A stretch of DNA of 64,000 nucleotides. Source: Centropus unirufus. Taxonomy: Eukaryota > Chordata > Aves > Cuculiformes > Centropidae. The notes beneath the pieces were generated by a model, which saw only the letters and a list, made by a program, of their open reading frames with translations, ran no database searches and had not been told where the DNA came from. The position numbers and the translations under genes are program-made. Location of the stretch: assembly GCA_013397695.1 (NCBI GenBank), contig VYZI01000049.1:3262756-3326755 (forward strand), read 5' to 3'. This document shows, in pieces, positions 1 through 12,115 of the stretch (within the stretch, counting starts at the first letter, position 1; every line of letters begins with the position of its first letter).

Positions 1-2790
1 GAAAAAGGAATAGAACCAAAAGACTCAAAAGTACAGCGCAGAGAAGAGTCACCACCAGATGGTATTTTTAATAAATTTATCAAGCAGATATCAAAGCCGA
101 TAATGAACATCCAAAATAGGGAGTGGCAGACCCCCCTAGAGAGAAGGAGTAGTGTGGTACCTTCTGCACGCTGCAATTAGTTAGAACCACTCTCTAATTA
201 ACCATTGCAGGAAAGACCAGAGAATTATATTAGAAACACACTAAGACAGTTTCTGTGCTGTCGTTAAGGAGATTGACTAATCAGGGAGGCATTTTCTTAG
301 GAGGGCATGGATTAGCGCCGATACCTAAATGTGTGAAGGAGCAGGATGGTGCTCACAGGGTGTGCAGGTTAAATATTGGATGAACTGAGCTGTGCTGTGC
401 TCAGTTAATGCCTTGCATAGCCCAGGGGGTGTCCAGAATATGCCAGACACACATTGATTTTGACACTTCATCTTCTACGTCTTTTTTTTAACCTAGATTT
501 CAGTAGCTGCTTCTACCCACAGAAAGCAGCAATCTATAGCAGATGCTTTAAAGCCTGCATAAAATGGATGCTCAAAGGAATCCCTTTTACTGTCAGGGGA
601 GAGGGGGAGGAAAAGAAGCTAAGGCAAACTTAGTTTCAATGCCAGTACTCTTCATTTGCACTGTTAGTCTCTGCTATATTCAGCTTGTTCACAGTGAAAT
701 ACTTATAATACCTACCAACTACTCCCCCATATGAATTGGGGAATTTCTGGATCTCTCTTTAATAAGGAATCAAGAGGTTTCTAGGATAATAATATGGTGG
801 GTTTAGTAATTTTCTATGAGCAAACAGAGATGATGGTGCATTTGATAGTGCAGTAGATTTTTCAGGAAGTGTTACCACTGCCCTGGGTTATTACTTAGCA
901 ATGAGCTTGCACTTTTTTCCCGGTGTGTTCCATGATGAGTTTGTTGGTTGGTAGTGTGAACATCATGGTCCCAACACAACCAGCACAATTAAATCAGTGT
1001 CCTAGCACATCATGGAAAACTATCTCTTTTTTAGGTGCTGGGGATTCTTACCATTAGCTCTGAAATTTCACATAGCTATATTTCATCCATTTTCAGATGT
1101 ACTATTTTAAATACAGACAATGATTAAAAGTATGACATGGGCTTCAAATGGTACATTTGCATCTGTACTATACATAATTTGTTTTCTTGTGAAAATTGAA
1201 GAAGTATTGGCTTTATGTCTGTATTTCTAGTGTTTTTCTGCTGTTCTTTGATTGGCTATTTGTTGTTCTTCTGATTTAGACTAATGTTTCATATGAGATA
1301 TTGTGAATTTGGAATATTTGTTAAATCAGTCATTGGAATTCTCATCATTTGGTAATTTATTTCTTCCTTTCTTTTAAATTACACTAATGGTTGTCCTTCA
1401 TCAGAGTTGAAACACAAGGTCTTAGCTTTTTGTTAATACAGCATGTGCTGAAAGAGTTTTTTGTTATTATTTAGATAAAATAATCTCTGCTTTAACAAAA
1501 AACTTGAGGCAACCTTGATTTCTACATGTTCAGAGGGCATCATTTTTCAGCCTCGTTAATAATTTTTTTGATTGACAGAGAGAGTAGAGAAACACATGCA
1601 TTTGAGAAATTGGAGAGGTTAGCAAAAACCTGAGCTTCTAAAGGAAGTGGTGGAACTGACTGGGGCATCTTTAGTAGCCTTTTTTATATGTTCATCTGTC
1701 ATCTTAGTAGAAGGTGACATTCAAAAAGCTTGGGATTCGCCCTGAATTACAAACAGAATGAAAGTACTGTACTTCATTAAATGTTAACAAAGGGGAAGAG
1801 AAGGTAATTCAAAAAAGAAGTGTTGAAGCACTTGTAAAACAGTGCTGGAAACATACTCTGTGAACAAGAAAATACACCTCCATTGTCCTTAAAGCATGCT
1901 CCCAGAGGATCTGCTGTTATTGTGATCTTTGAAATTATGTCCAGCTCTAAATACACTATGAATTCTGTTTGATTTAAAAGCAAGGGGAAAACCACTTGGT
2001 GTTGAATTTGAATCAGATTAAGCAGAACTAAGAGCAAGAAGAGCATTCCTCTCCTTGGAAGGTTTTCTAGAAACCAACACTAATGTTAGGTCTTTGGCTA
2101 AAGACTTCCAATGCAACACATGTTTTATTGCCGAGAATGTGATGTTCCATCATTACTCCATGGTTTGGCCTTAATGTTTTCAAGAGGATGAGTTCTAAGT
2201 TTATTTTAATTTGTCCTTGGCATATTATAATTTCTTTGTGTTACTCAGTCCTTCCTTATTCCTGACTCTTGCCTGAATAAGAAGTACTTCTGCACTTGCT
2301 ATTCTATTTGTGTGGCAGACCTATTGGTATCTTTTTTTTTTCTTGTAATCCAATACTTGTCTTAAAGGATTTTTTAAGTACTAAAAAGGATTTTCAGTTT
2401 ATAAATTCTGGAGTGGAATTTCTAATCATAGTCAGGGACACTGTTGGAAGTGCCAACAGGTACATGTTGAGAATAGCCTCCTGAGACTTACAGCCTTGGT
2501 ATCCCACTGATTTATCACTTTCTCTCTCTTCTTTCTTTTTTTTTCTGCTTTTTGTCAGTGGGACATGCGGGTGTTGTAGGTTTCATCATGAGAAAAGGAG
2601 GAAAAGTTTTGCTGGACAAGAATTAATTTACCAATTTTATTAAAATTCCATTAGATTTCCTTATGTTGATTGTACTTCCATCCTTTTTTTTTTTTTTCTT
2701 TTTTCGTAGTTCTTCACCAGAAATGAAGACCATTGGTATCTGACCTGTTTTCTGAAAATGTTTCTATTGTCTTTGTGTTTTAATTCACAG
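1..2790 (+). other. BTBD9 intron, 3' part (5' end outside window)
   Basis: This AT-rich sequence ends in a good acceptor: a T-rich tract running into TTAATTCACAG immediately before 2791. A long T run at about 2683-2705 lies 85 bases upstream of the acceptor. I see no exon, RNA gene or recognisable transposon here. The open frames of 60-90 codons are chance frames. Confidence 0.75.
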
Positions 2791-2980
2791 TTCCCACTGA
2801 AAATGTTGCAACGATTGCAGACTGTGCCAGTGTGATCGAGGGCGTAAGTCGCAGTCGCAATGCCTTACTGAATGGAGACACAAAAAACTATGATTGGGAT
2901 TCTGGGTACACGTGCCATCAGCTGGGGAGCGGAGCTATTGTCGTGCAGCTAGCACAGCCCTACATGATTGGATCAATACG
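2791..2980 (+). CDS. BTBD9: BTBD9 coding exon: start of the C-terminal discoidin-like domain
   Basis: This 190-base exon begins with the last two bases of a split codon and ends with CG, the first two bases of a split Arg codon. Its frame reads PTENVATIADCASVIEG, then SRSRNALLNGDTKNYDW, SGYTCHQLGSGAIVVQL and ends QPYMIGSIR. This is the characteristic opening of the BTBD9 F5/8 type C (discoidin-like) domain, in which an N-terminal Trp/Tyr/Gly segment leads into hydrophobic beta-strands. The acceptor is TTCACAG and the donor is CG/GTAAGAG, both canonical. There are no internal stops or frameshifts, so the exon appears functional. Discoidin modules are beta-sandwich binding domains; the ligand in BTBD9 is not established by this sequence. 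The identification rests on recognition of the protein sequence and on continuity with the next three exons. Confidence 0.95.
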
Positions 2981-5683
2981 GTAAGAGGTTTGTTTTTCTC
3001 CAAATAAGCAACAGAGAAACCTTTGCTGAGCGCAGTTATTTTCTTTAGAATTTACAATGTTTAGAAATGACACAAATCAGGGGGCTGGTTTAGGGTTTCT
3101 CTTTTGGCTTCTTACTGCAGTATAATAGGCATATTGAAACTTTACATGGGTGAATTATACGCTAAGATACAGCAGCACAGACCCAGAAAATATTACATTT
3201 CAGAGGCATAATAATAGTGATATTCAAATTGTAAGTTGGAGGTATAGGTTTAGATTAAAACAGAAATTTAATTGCAGCTTCACTTGGTGGAGAAAGTAGG
3301 TGCAGTTCCTCATATCCGGCCCTTAGTGAACACAGAAACTTTTATTGAAGAAAGCCATCATCTTGAGTCCAGTCGGTTTCCTTTTCACTATACAATGAGT
3401 GCTTCAACATGGAGCATATAATAATGGGGCAGTAACCTGAATATTGCTTTACAATGTTGGACTAATGAATGTGGTTAGATATGGATTGAAGGTCATTGGA
3501 CTAATTCTACAGTAAATGTCTGTACACGTTTAAAGAAGAAAGTTTTGGCTAATGTAGAAACTTTGGAAATAGATTGGATAGTGCAATTGTTCATAGATGA
3601 AAACAAAGATACTCTTGCTAACTTCAAATTCTCTTGACTATAACTTGTTTTTATGTTTCACAAAATCAGGTATTCAAAACCATGTCTTAACAGCTTCCCA
3701 TTCTTTGTAATCCAATATAAAATATGTTGTGAGGGACTTAATTTGCACTCTTTGTGACTGTGAAAAAATAGAGAAAGAGTTTTGAGGTTGGAGTACCAGC
3801 AAGCAAAGGTTAAATCCCCAGGTGAGGACCTGTCTCGCAACAGAGACCACATCCATAGGGATGTATTGCTAGGCACTGGCCTGGTGCTGCCCGCCTGTTA
3901 GAACTGCCTCTTCCAACTGACTGATGAGCAAGTGAGACTCAGAAGCTTTTTCAGAACTGCCAGATTCTGGTTTGTGTGCCTTTGCTTTTGGCTTGTGGCA
4001 TTATTGTGATGATTATAAAACTTTGAAGATAAAGCTTAGATTCAGACATCCAGGCAAATCTCTAACCTAACAGCAGTACTGTTTTGTCTGTATGCTAGCA
4101 ACAGATGTTATGCATTATGCAAGTCTGACATTGTTCTCTCTGTGTGAAACAAGTCGGATAAATACAGTTGGCAGCTTTCCACTCCCAATGTTTTATGCTT
4201 TTGAGTTTGTTGCTTTTTAATGTTCAATTAAGATTGCATCTTGAGTAGAAAACCAGGAAGATGCAGTACTCTGATTCCTTAAAAGATGTAATTGAAAATG
4301 TAATTACATCATTTTCACGCCACTTTAAACTTAAATTTGAGTAGCAGCAGATAAGCTTTGGCCACATGAAGGAGTAAGAGAAGAATATATGGACTAAAAT
4401 GCATAATTTCCCAGTTCATACTCTCTGTCTTCCTATCCTAACATTTTCTGCTGTATTTCAATGGGTGAATCATACCAACTTTTCAAGTTGCTGAACAAAA
4501 AATGACTTTCCCACGTTAAATATGATTCCACTGTTTATTCCTGAGCAGATTATTTTTAATAAGTCTAATTATTAAGTAGCATGTTCAGTGAACCTGGCTT
4601 TTGGTTGCCAAGAAAAGATAATTGTATCATTGACAAGTAAATGAGCAAATGATATATAAAAAATAATAACACTATTTAAAACTTAAAGGCGTTTAGTATT
4701 TTATGTGCATTGTGCAAATGCAGGGTCAGAATCTCGTCTTTGTCAGCTTCCTACATGTATGGTACAAACAAGCGTGCCTTAAAAAGCAATAAACATCATC
4801 ATCATCTAGGGTATCTTCTGACAGAGGAGACCCCTTCCATTGCATAGAGACAGAAAAGGTAGCACTGTGTCGTCTTTTCATGTTCTGCCTAGAAGAGCAA
4901 GTATTTTGAGTTGCAGCCACATCTGCTGCACATCCCAGATGATGCCTCTTTGAGAGGGAATGTGAGGTTTCACAAAGTGGCAGCTACAGCTTTGGCAAGC
5001 AGAGGTCTAGAACATGTCCTGTACTCTGCAACGCTGAAGATGATGGCTATTGTCTATTTAGGAAATATATGAGTGGTACAGAAATCAAATTGCATATAGG
5101 CATAGATGAGAGCAAAATGTCTTAATATTTCATCTTAATGAAAGCAAGATATTTTTTTAACAGAATTTCTTCCACAAGCCATTGAACTGCATTCATTGCC
5201 TATTTTCCTGCTGTTTGCTTGCTTGAAAACTCCCTTGATCTCACCCTCCCACCTAACAGGAAAATATTTCTTGGAGCATTTTCTTTAGGCTATCTCTACA
5301 CTGTGACTGGAGGACAACATGAATCGCTGTAACCCAGAAACTGAGTCATTAGACCTGTGGCTCTGGATTCTAAATGAATAATTAGGAATTAAAGCACATA
5401 TCTTTTTCTTAACTTGAGAGACATGAATGTGCCATTGATTATATTTCTATCAGAGACAATAAATACATAAGCCTATGAGAAAAGGATAGTAGATGCTTTT
5501 AGTCTACAGAAATTGGAATATTGCTGGAGAGAGCCTCAAGTCAGGACATGTTACCATGGCAACTAAATTCCGAGTATGACGAACTCTCAGTACTCAAATA
5601 TGTATTAGAAATGCATAAAGAGCTTAATGTTTAAGAAGTGTGTCTTGTGTACATGCTTTTTGCAAAATTCATCCCACTGTTTT

Positions 5684-6597
5684 AGAATCTGTAAACCGTT
5701 CAGGTTGGAAAGGACTTGAGGAAGACATCTAGCCCAAACCCATTCCTCAAAGCAGGGTCAGCTATGAAGACAGACCATCCTACTCAAAGCTTTATGCAGT
5801 CAGGTCTTGAAAACCTCGAAGGAAGGAAGTTCCACAGCTTCTCTGGGTAGCCTGTTCCAGGATTTAATTACCCTCACCATTTGCTTTTGTTTTCTCCTTT
5901 TCATGCACTTCGTGTTTTCTTGTGCCTCTACTTCATCTGGAATGTCCTGTTCCAATTTTTTACTGTCATCTTGGTTATCTCATTGTCCACCTCAGAGAGA
6001 GCCTGCTTGGGTCTTTTGATAACCTGCTTCTCACATATTGAAAAGTCCTGTAGGTTCCTCCCTAACCCCAAACCTTCTTAGACTAAACTAGCCAATTTCC
6101 TCAGCCTCTTGCACAGTGCATGGGCTCCAACCTCCCAAGCATCTTGATAGTCGTCTGCTAGACTTGTTCATATCAGTGTTGAGTACAACATGGGATGCTT
6201 TATGCCAGGTGTAATCTAACAAGTGTTGAATTTCATGAGATTCTTTTTTGCCCATGCCCTTGGTCTTCCCAGGGGCTGGAATCTATCCTCCTGAATGGCA
6301 GCTCGAGTGTATTGATTGCAGCTCACAATGTGCTATCATCCACAAGCTTCATACTCATTCCACATCCTTGTCCAGGTTGTTGATATAAAGGTATGAAACA
6401 GAACAGGTCCCAGAGCAGAATCTAGAAAAACTTCTCTCACATCTGATCTCTGAGTTGTTGACCACCTGTTAACTACTGCCTGTTGAACTAAAGAGTCTGG
6501 CCAATTTTACCCTTTATATAGTCTACCTATCTAAACTGTAACACACCGACTTGGATACAGGGATGCTATGGGAGACCATGTTAAAATCTTGTTAATC
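5684..6597 (-). mobile_element. CR1 LINE fragment, old, antisense to BTBD9
   Basis: The left edge carries the reverse complement of the CR1 3' terminus (AGAATC, then GTTGGAAAGGACTTGAGGAAG). It is followed by diverged antisense CR1 ORF2 sequence: the 'gtcttgaaaacctcgaagga' block, the Leu-rich 'ctcagcctcttgcacagtg' block, and near 6570 the 'gatgctatgggagaccatgt' block from the reverse-transcriptase region. The reading frame is broken throughout. Compared with the copy at 57851-58985 it has many more substitutions, so it is probably older. The right edge is approximate. Confidence 0.85.
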
Positions 6598-9500
6598 TTA
6601 AATACTTTCTTACGTATTTAGAATTCTTGAATTCCACATCAAAATTTACTCAGAAATTTTGAAACAGATGTAATGATAATCTGTGCTCAATAGTATTTTC
6701 TACTAAGAAAGACCTGGAAAACATTTTATTTTATGTTAATATAATTGTGACTAAATATTGTCTTTTAGATGATAGAAATCAAAACATTCTTTTTATGTAA
6801 GTTGTTTATTCTTTTATTAAGACTCCGACTTGGAACAGCCTACAGGATACTTGAAACAGTTAACAAAGAAAATGCACAATTTTAGTGTTTCCACATTGTT
6901 GCCTGTCTGGACAAAAAATAGCCTTGCTATTTTTTTCTTTCTGAAAAGGCCCTTATCGATGACAGAAAACCCATTATATTTAGCTAGGAACAGAAAGACA
7001 TCAATTGGTGGGTTTAATGTACTAAACATAATTTAACTTATAAATGGCTAAAAATTTAGCATTGACAAGACTACCATATCACAATAGCTTGCAGTCTAAC
7101 ACTCTCTGCATTTATCTGGAATAGAAATTATGCTATAAACTTTGGCTGGGAACTTCATAGGGTTTGTTTTTTTCCTATGAATTTCCCAAAAAAAAAGAAA
7201 ACAAAACAGAAGAAACATACAACAGATTTCTTGCAGAATTTCTTTTGTTGCATGGTGGAATTCATGTTGAAATAAATAGAAATATTTTTGTTCTTTATAA
7301 AAGCAGGTTAACTGCTTCTCCCAGTTTAATCTATTTTAAGATTTCATTACTAATATGGATATGTGATAGTCGACTATTTTGTTTTTCATATTCAAAGTAA
7401 TTCTTGAATTAATGAATTACATCAGTTAGCTTTAGTGTATTTTGTTTGCTTATGCCATCATCATGTACATCTCATGCTTTTCTTTTTTTGCTGCTCATTT
7501 TTATGTGCTTGGCTGCCTTGAGAATTAAATTTTAACTCCTATTAAATGATCATATAAACATGTAGCAAATATGGAGTAATTTTATCTCTTGTATAGAATC
7601 CTGAAGCAAGATTGTTTTCCTGCAAGAAAACTACTGAAACCTAAATAGCTGTAGAAAATGAAAGGGCGTGAAAAAAAAAACAGAGGCAAAATTGCAAAGA
7701 TAATTGTATAAATATACTCTTTCCATGTGGCTTTGAGTTTTCTTTCTTTTTCCCCATCTTTTAACAGATCTGGCTACTTCACGTTTTAATTTCTGTCCTT
7801 TGGCTTTCTATAAGCATGCAGGTAGTTTATGAACACAGTGCTATCGTGCATTTATACCGTATGTGGTAACTACTGACATTGTGGTATTCAGGAAGCAGGT
7901 ATCATCCTGCCAGGCATGTGACTGTTACTGTTCGGAATTCTGCTCACACCTTGAGTGTCTGCAGTCATAACACAGTCTGAGCTAAACCACTGACTGCCTT
8001 TTTTTCAGAGATCTAGAAATAAAAAGCAAGCAGAGACAGCACAAAGTGCTTATAAAAATGCAGAACGATCAATCATAGGGAAATACATGACATTTAGGGA
8101 AATACTGTTAAAAGCACTACAGCGTCTTTTGATGTTACAGGTAGCCCATATAATCAGTTTCACACACCTGTAATATGAAATTTTATTGGCGTTTGAAAAG
8201 CCTTTATTTTATAAAATGAGGTATTTTCAATGTGTGATATAAATAACAGTACCATATTAAATTATTAATAGGCATCAATGTTGGATGTGCCGAGAAGTAG
8301 CATGTGAGAATGTGTTTAAACCTCACCATGTTGCAGGGAGGGAGCTGGATAAAGCTACGTTCAATTTTTTTCTTCTCAGTCCTGAAGAGTTTTAATAACA
8401 GCCTTTTTTAGATATTTATTCTAATATGGAAAGTCCTAGGATCGTGGTCAACTTTGCTGTAAATAGATGCATTTCCAATGAGTACAGTTCTGACTTTTCA
8501 AGTGTAATAGTCTCCTTCTGCCGTTTAATGTCCATCCTAGCAAAGCATAGCTTCTTTACAAAAGTTCAGCCTGGTAGTTTGTGTGGAATGTGTTTCAAAG
8601 ATTACTGTACCTGGCATAAAAAGTGGCCCTTGTGCTCAGTGTGCATTGGTGAATATTCATGCAATCACTGGAAAGTTTTTCCCTCCTTATCCAGAAAGGT
8701 ATTTCTTGCAGAATAAATTCCAAATGAGCTCTGTCGTCAGTCTCCCTCCCCAGTCTCTCCTAGACAAACTACTGCAGGGAGATGAAGAAAGAACTTCATA
8801 TTTTCTTTCATGAGTCCCAAAGAAACAAATCCCTGCATTTAGCATTCATGCTAGGTCACTTTGGGGAAGCTTGTGCCACCTTTCACTCATTGTTTGGTTT
8901 GTAATAATTCCAAGCTGCCATATGCTTTGTAAAACCTGTCTAACTTGCACTGGATTGTTCTAGAAGAGAGCAATTCTACATGTTCTTAAAAGAAACACAT
9001 GGCCTTGTTGCCTTATGCTCTAGCGCCATGCCAGTTGTGTTTTAATTATAGCATTGTTAGTGGAAATTACAGTCACCAGTGGGCTTCTGATACTGAAACT
9101 CTTGATCATAGCTTTGAAAACACAGATCAAGGAAACAACACTGAGCCCCCGTGATGAAAAGCATCCTATTGAAAAGCGTAATTTGCTACATTTTAATAGC
9201 TATTTTAAAAGAAAACAAATTAACATATGGTTTTGCTTTCCTTCTTTTTATCATTTGTAAGACTTTTCTTAAATATAAATATGAAATTGGTTCAGCATCT
9301 CTTGATTATTTGTAGTAAGCAAATCCAGAATTTTAACCCATAATGTTTTGGTTTTGTTCGTTTTCAAACAAAACTCATTTTTCTTTTTAGTCTTTTCAGT
9401 ATCTAGAGACCTTCAAGCTGTGGGAAAGTAGAATGGAGAGGATCTGGTGAAGCAGGGCGTGGGTTTGCTTGAGGGGATAGGACTTTAAATCACGCCACAG

Positions 9501-10343
9501 GCAACTACTTTTATTTTTCACTAAGTCAGCTCTGAATTTTTTAATTTGCAAATACACAGTTTTAATATGTGCTTTTAATAAAGACTTCTGTTAAAATTGT
9601 TCTATTTTAGCTTCTTAAAGCTGTTTTGGTGGCTTATTATTTTTGATAATACTAATGAGCTAGGTTCAGTTGAGAGCATCTTGGGAGTTCATTTTAAATC
9701 AGCTTGACCAGTAGATCTGATTGCACTTTTAATGCTGGGATTCCAGAACAAGAAATAAAGAGCCAATCTAGCTTGTTTTGAAAAGAATGCAATAGCACTG
9801 GTTTTTAAAGCAAAGATTGAGGCACACATGTCCTTCATAACCAAATTCTGATGACTGTCCAGCTTCTGCTTGGGACAGCATCTCTCTGTAAGAGGAAGAA
9901 TTACACATTTGACAACTGTCTTGGTCATTTCCCCCTCTAGCAGTGCTGGGGTTTAATAAGTGTTTAAAGTGAGCAATAATTTCTGCAGTTATATTCCTTC
10001 CAGCAGAGGTAGCGGCCAAAAGCAAGGAAGACCTTCTGAATGGGAAAAGGGAATTGATAATACAAAACTTGGATATCCTTCTGAAAAGTGAAAGTGAAAG
10101 GGAGACAGCTTGAAATTTTGTACATGGTAAAGTCTGCTGTGTGGCACAAGTTCCTTTTCTTTTAGTAGATATCTCAGATATTTTCATTGACAATTGATGG
10201 ATCCTTTTCTATTGCGTTTTGAAAAATGGGTATCCGTGCAAATTCTTCATCATACCTGGAAGAAGAACCCTGGTTAGCAATATTACATGACCTTCATCAT
10301 TCTTTTCTTGTGGCTGTAGCGATTCTCATTTTGACTAGAGCAG

Positions 10344-10388
10344 ATGGAATGTTATGGTTGGAAGGGACCTACAATGATCTAGGACATC
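10344..10388 (-). mobile_element. Very short CR1 3'-end remnant
   Basis: About 45 bases resemble the reverse complement of the CR1 3' terminus, with the core 'ggttggaagggacct' followed by 'acaatgatctag'. No body of the element is attached. It could be a short 5'-truncated insertion or a chance survivor of an older copy. Confidence 0.6.
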
Positions 10389-12007
10389 ACTGCAGTTACA
10401 GCTGTTTTGGACAGGGAGCTGTGCTTTCGTTGTTTGACTACAGTGGGTTCATTTGGTTCTGTAACAAACAGCTGAATTTAAGCAATAATCCTAGTAAGTG
10501 TTAACAAGAAACAGCGTCAAGAGATGGCAGCAGTTGGTAACAGGCAACATATTGCAGTGGCATATTTATTTTCCATTGATACATTGAGTAAGTGTTCAGA
10601 GAATAAGAGTTTTAACAACAACAGAAAAATCAACAGAACTTAACTGTAAGGACAAACGTAATGTGAATTCTTCACTTAGAATATTGCAATTATAAAACTA
10701 ACAAAAATAACAAAGATTTTTAAAGGTTTGCTTTTGATATCACATTTGCCATTGAGTTTATATGAAAACAGTAAGAACAGCAGTTATTTTTTCTAAATTT
10801 TGCCCCGCTAATCAGTGGAATGACAGCAGCCAAAGGTTTTACATAAAATGTAGGGAAACCCACATCAGAATATGGACAACACTTAACTGCTTCTGAAGAA
10901 GAAATTGCAGAAATGTCTGCCTGTGGCCTGTCCAGGCCATTGCCTCTTTGAGTTTTGTAAACACCCTTTTGTCATTTGTGGATGCTTCATTGGAAAAAAA
11001 CAGATGCTTCATATTGGTTCACAAACATTTTGGTTAGAATTTTTTTTATTTTCTCTAAAGAAGGCATATTGTACTAATGATTTTTCGTAGGTACAGGTAT
11101 CACATTCCCATCCACTAATAGGGAGAGGAGGAGCAAGGGTGTTGGTTTTGATTTAATTTATATCCTTAGAGATAAAATGCAACTCAGGGATGATGTTGAG
11201 GTTTCAAGTACCTGTTACAAAAGGAAGATAATCCCCATATAAAGGGAAGGAGTAGAGAGGATACAGCATTTGCAAGTTGTGGTTTTTGAGAATGGTATAC
11301 TAAGTTAAATCAGATCCTTGATGCTTTAGCTCTTCCTCTCTGGGGGATGTATGAAAATTGAAGGGTGTTCAATATTTAATTTGATGCCCTTCCTGAAGAG
11401 CTGCATGTTTGTAGAATTAGCATGGAATGAGTCCTTGATCACTATTTTTTCCTTTTTCTTCTATCATTTTAGCAATTCGTTAAACAATTCAGTGCCTTTT
11501 TTCTCATATTATGAAGAACCAAACTGGGAATTATCATTTTCCTGCTTGTTTGGGTTTTTTAACATTTTTTTATACATTTACCAAAAAAAAGGACAATACA
11601 ATCTAAGTGCAGTCTTTTTAGCCATCAGAAACTTTTCTTTCTTCTCTCAAGCTGACCTTTCCAAGCAGATTTTTTTTCACGTTTAAAGCAGGCAATGGCA
11701 CATACCAAATAAATTAGTTCATTTATTAACTTTAAATTGAGAATAATTGGATAAATGTAATAGATTAATGTTTAAGAGATGGTTGTTATAAGCCTGTAAG
11801 TCTATACTGGCCTTAGGATATTGGGAATAGAGACTCTAAGTTTGAGATGACAGAAACAGTAAAAACCTTGTTAACTCTTAGAGGCGCATTCCAAAATAAA
11901 CAGCTAAGGTTAAAAAGGATTTAGATGAGGAAATAAAGGACTGAAAAATATAAGCAGCTTGGTATAATATTTATTTTACTTATCACTCAACAATTCTTTG
12001 TACTTAG

Positions 12008-12115
12008 GTTGCTGCTTTGGGACTGTGATGATCGGAGCTACAGCTACTACATCGAGGTTTCAACAAACCAGCAGCAGTGGACAATGGTGGCCGATCGCAC
12101 CAAAATTTCTTGCAA
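12008..12115 (+). CDS. BTBD9: BTBD9 coding exon: core of the discoidin-like domain
   Basis: This 108-base exon is flanked by TACTTAG and AA/GTGAGT. Its first base completes an Arg codon from the previous exon. It then reads LLLWDCDDRSYSYYIEVS, TNQQQWTMVADRTKISC and ends with AA, the first two bases of a Lys codon. The LLLWDCDDR and SYYIEVS strands followed by WTMVADR are the central beta-strands of the F5/8 type C fold in BTBD9. The exon is symmetrical (phase 2 at both ends, length divisible by three), so skipping it would remove 36 residues without shifting the frame, but would delete the core of the domain. It is intact, with no stops. Confidence 0.95.

Larger units (their letters stand above)
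2981..12007 (+). other. BTBD9 intron, about 9.0 kb
   Basis: The donor is GTAAGAG and the acceptor is TACTTAG. The intron holds one degraded CR1 copy (about 5684-6597, minus) and one very short CR1 3'-end scrap (about 10344-10388, minus). The rest is AT-rich unique sequence in which I see no further exon or RNA gene. The minus-strand open frame at 9768-10193 (141 codons) has no recognisable domain and is taken as chance. Confidence 0.85.

Noticed and set aside
9768..10193. 141-codon minus-strand open frame
   Set aside because: Composition is that of random AT-rich sequence, with no domain, no splice signals and no promoter context.
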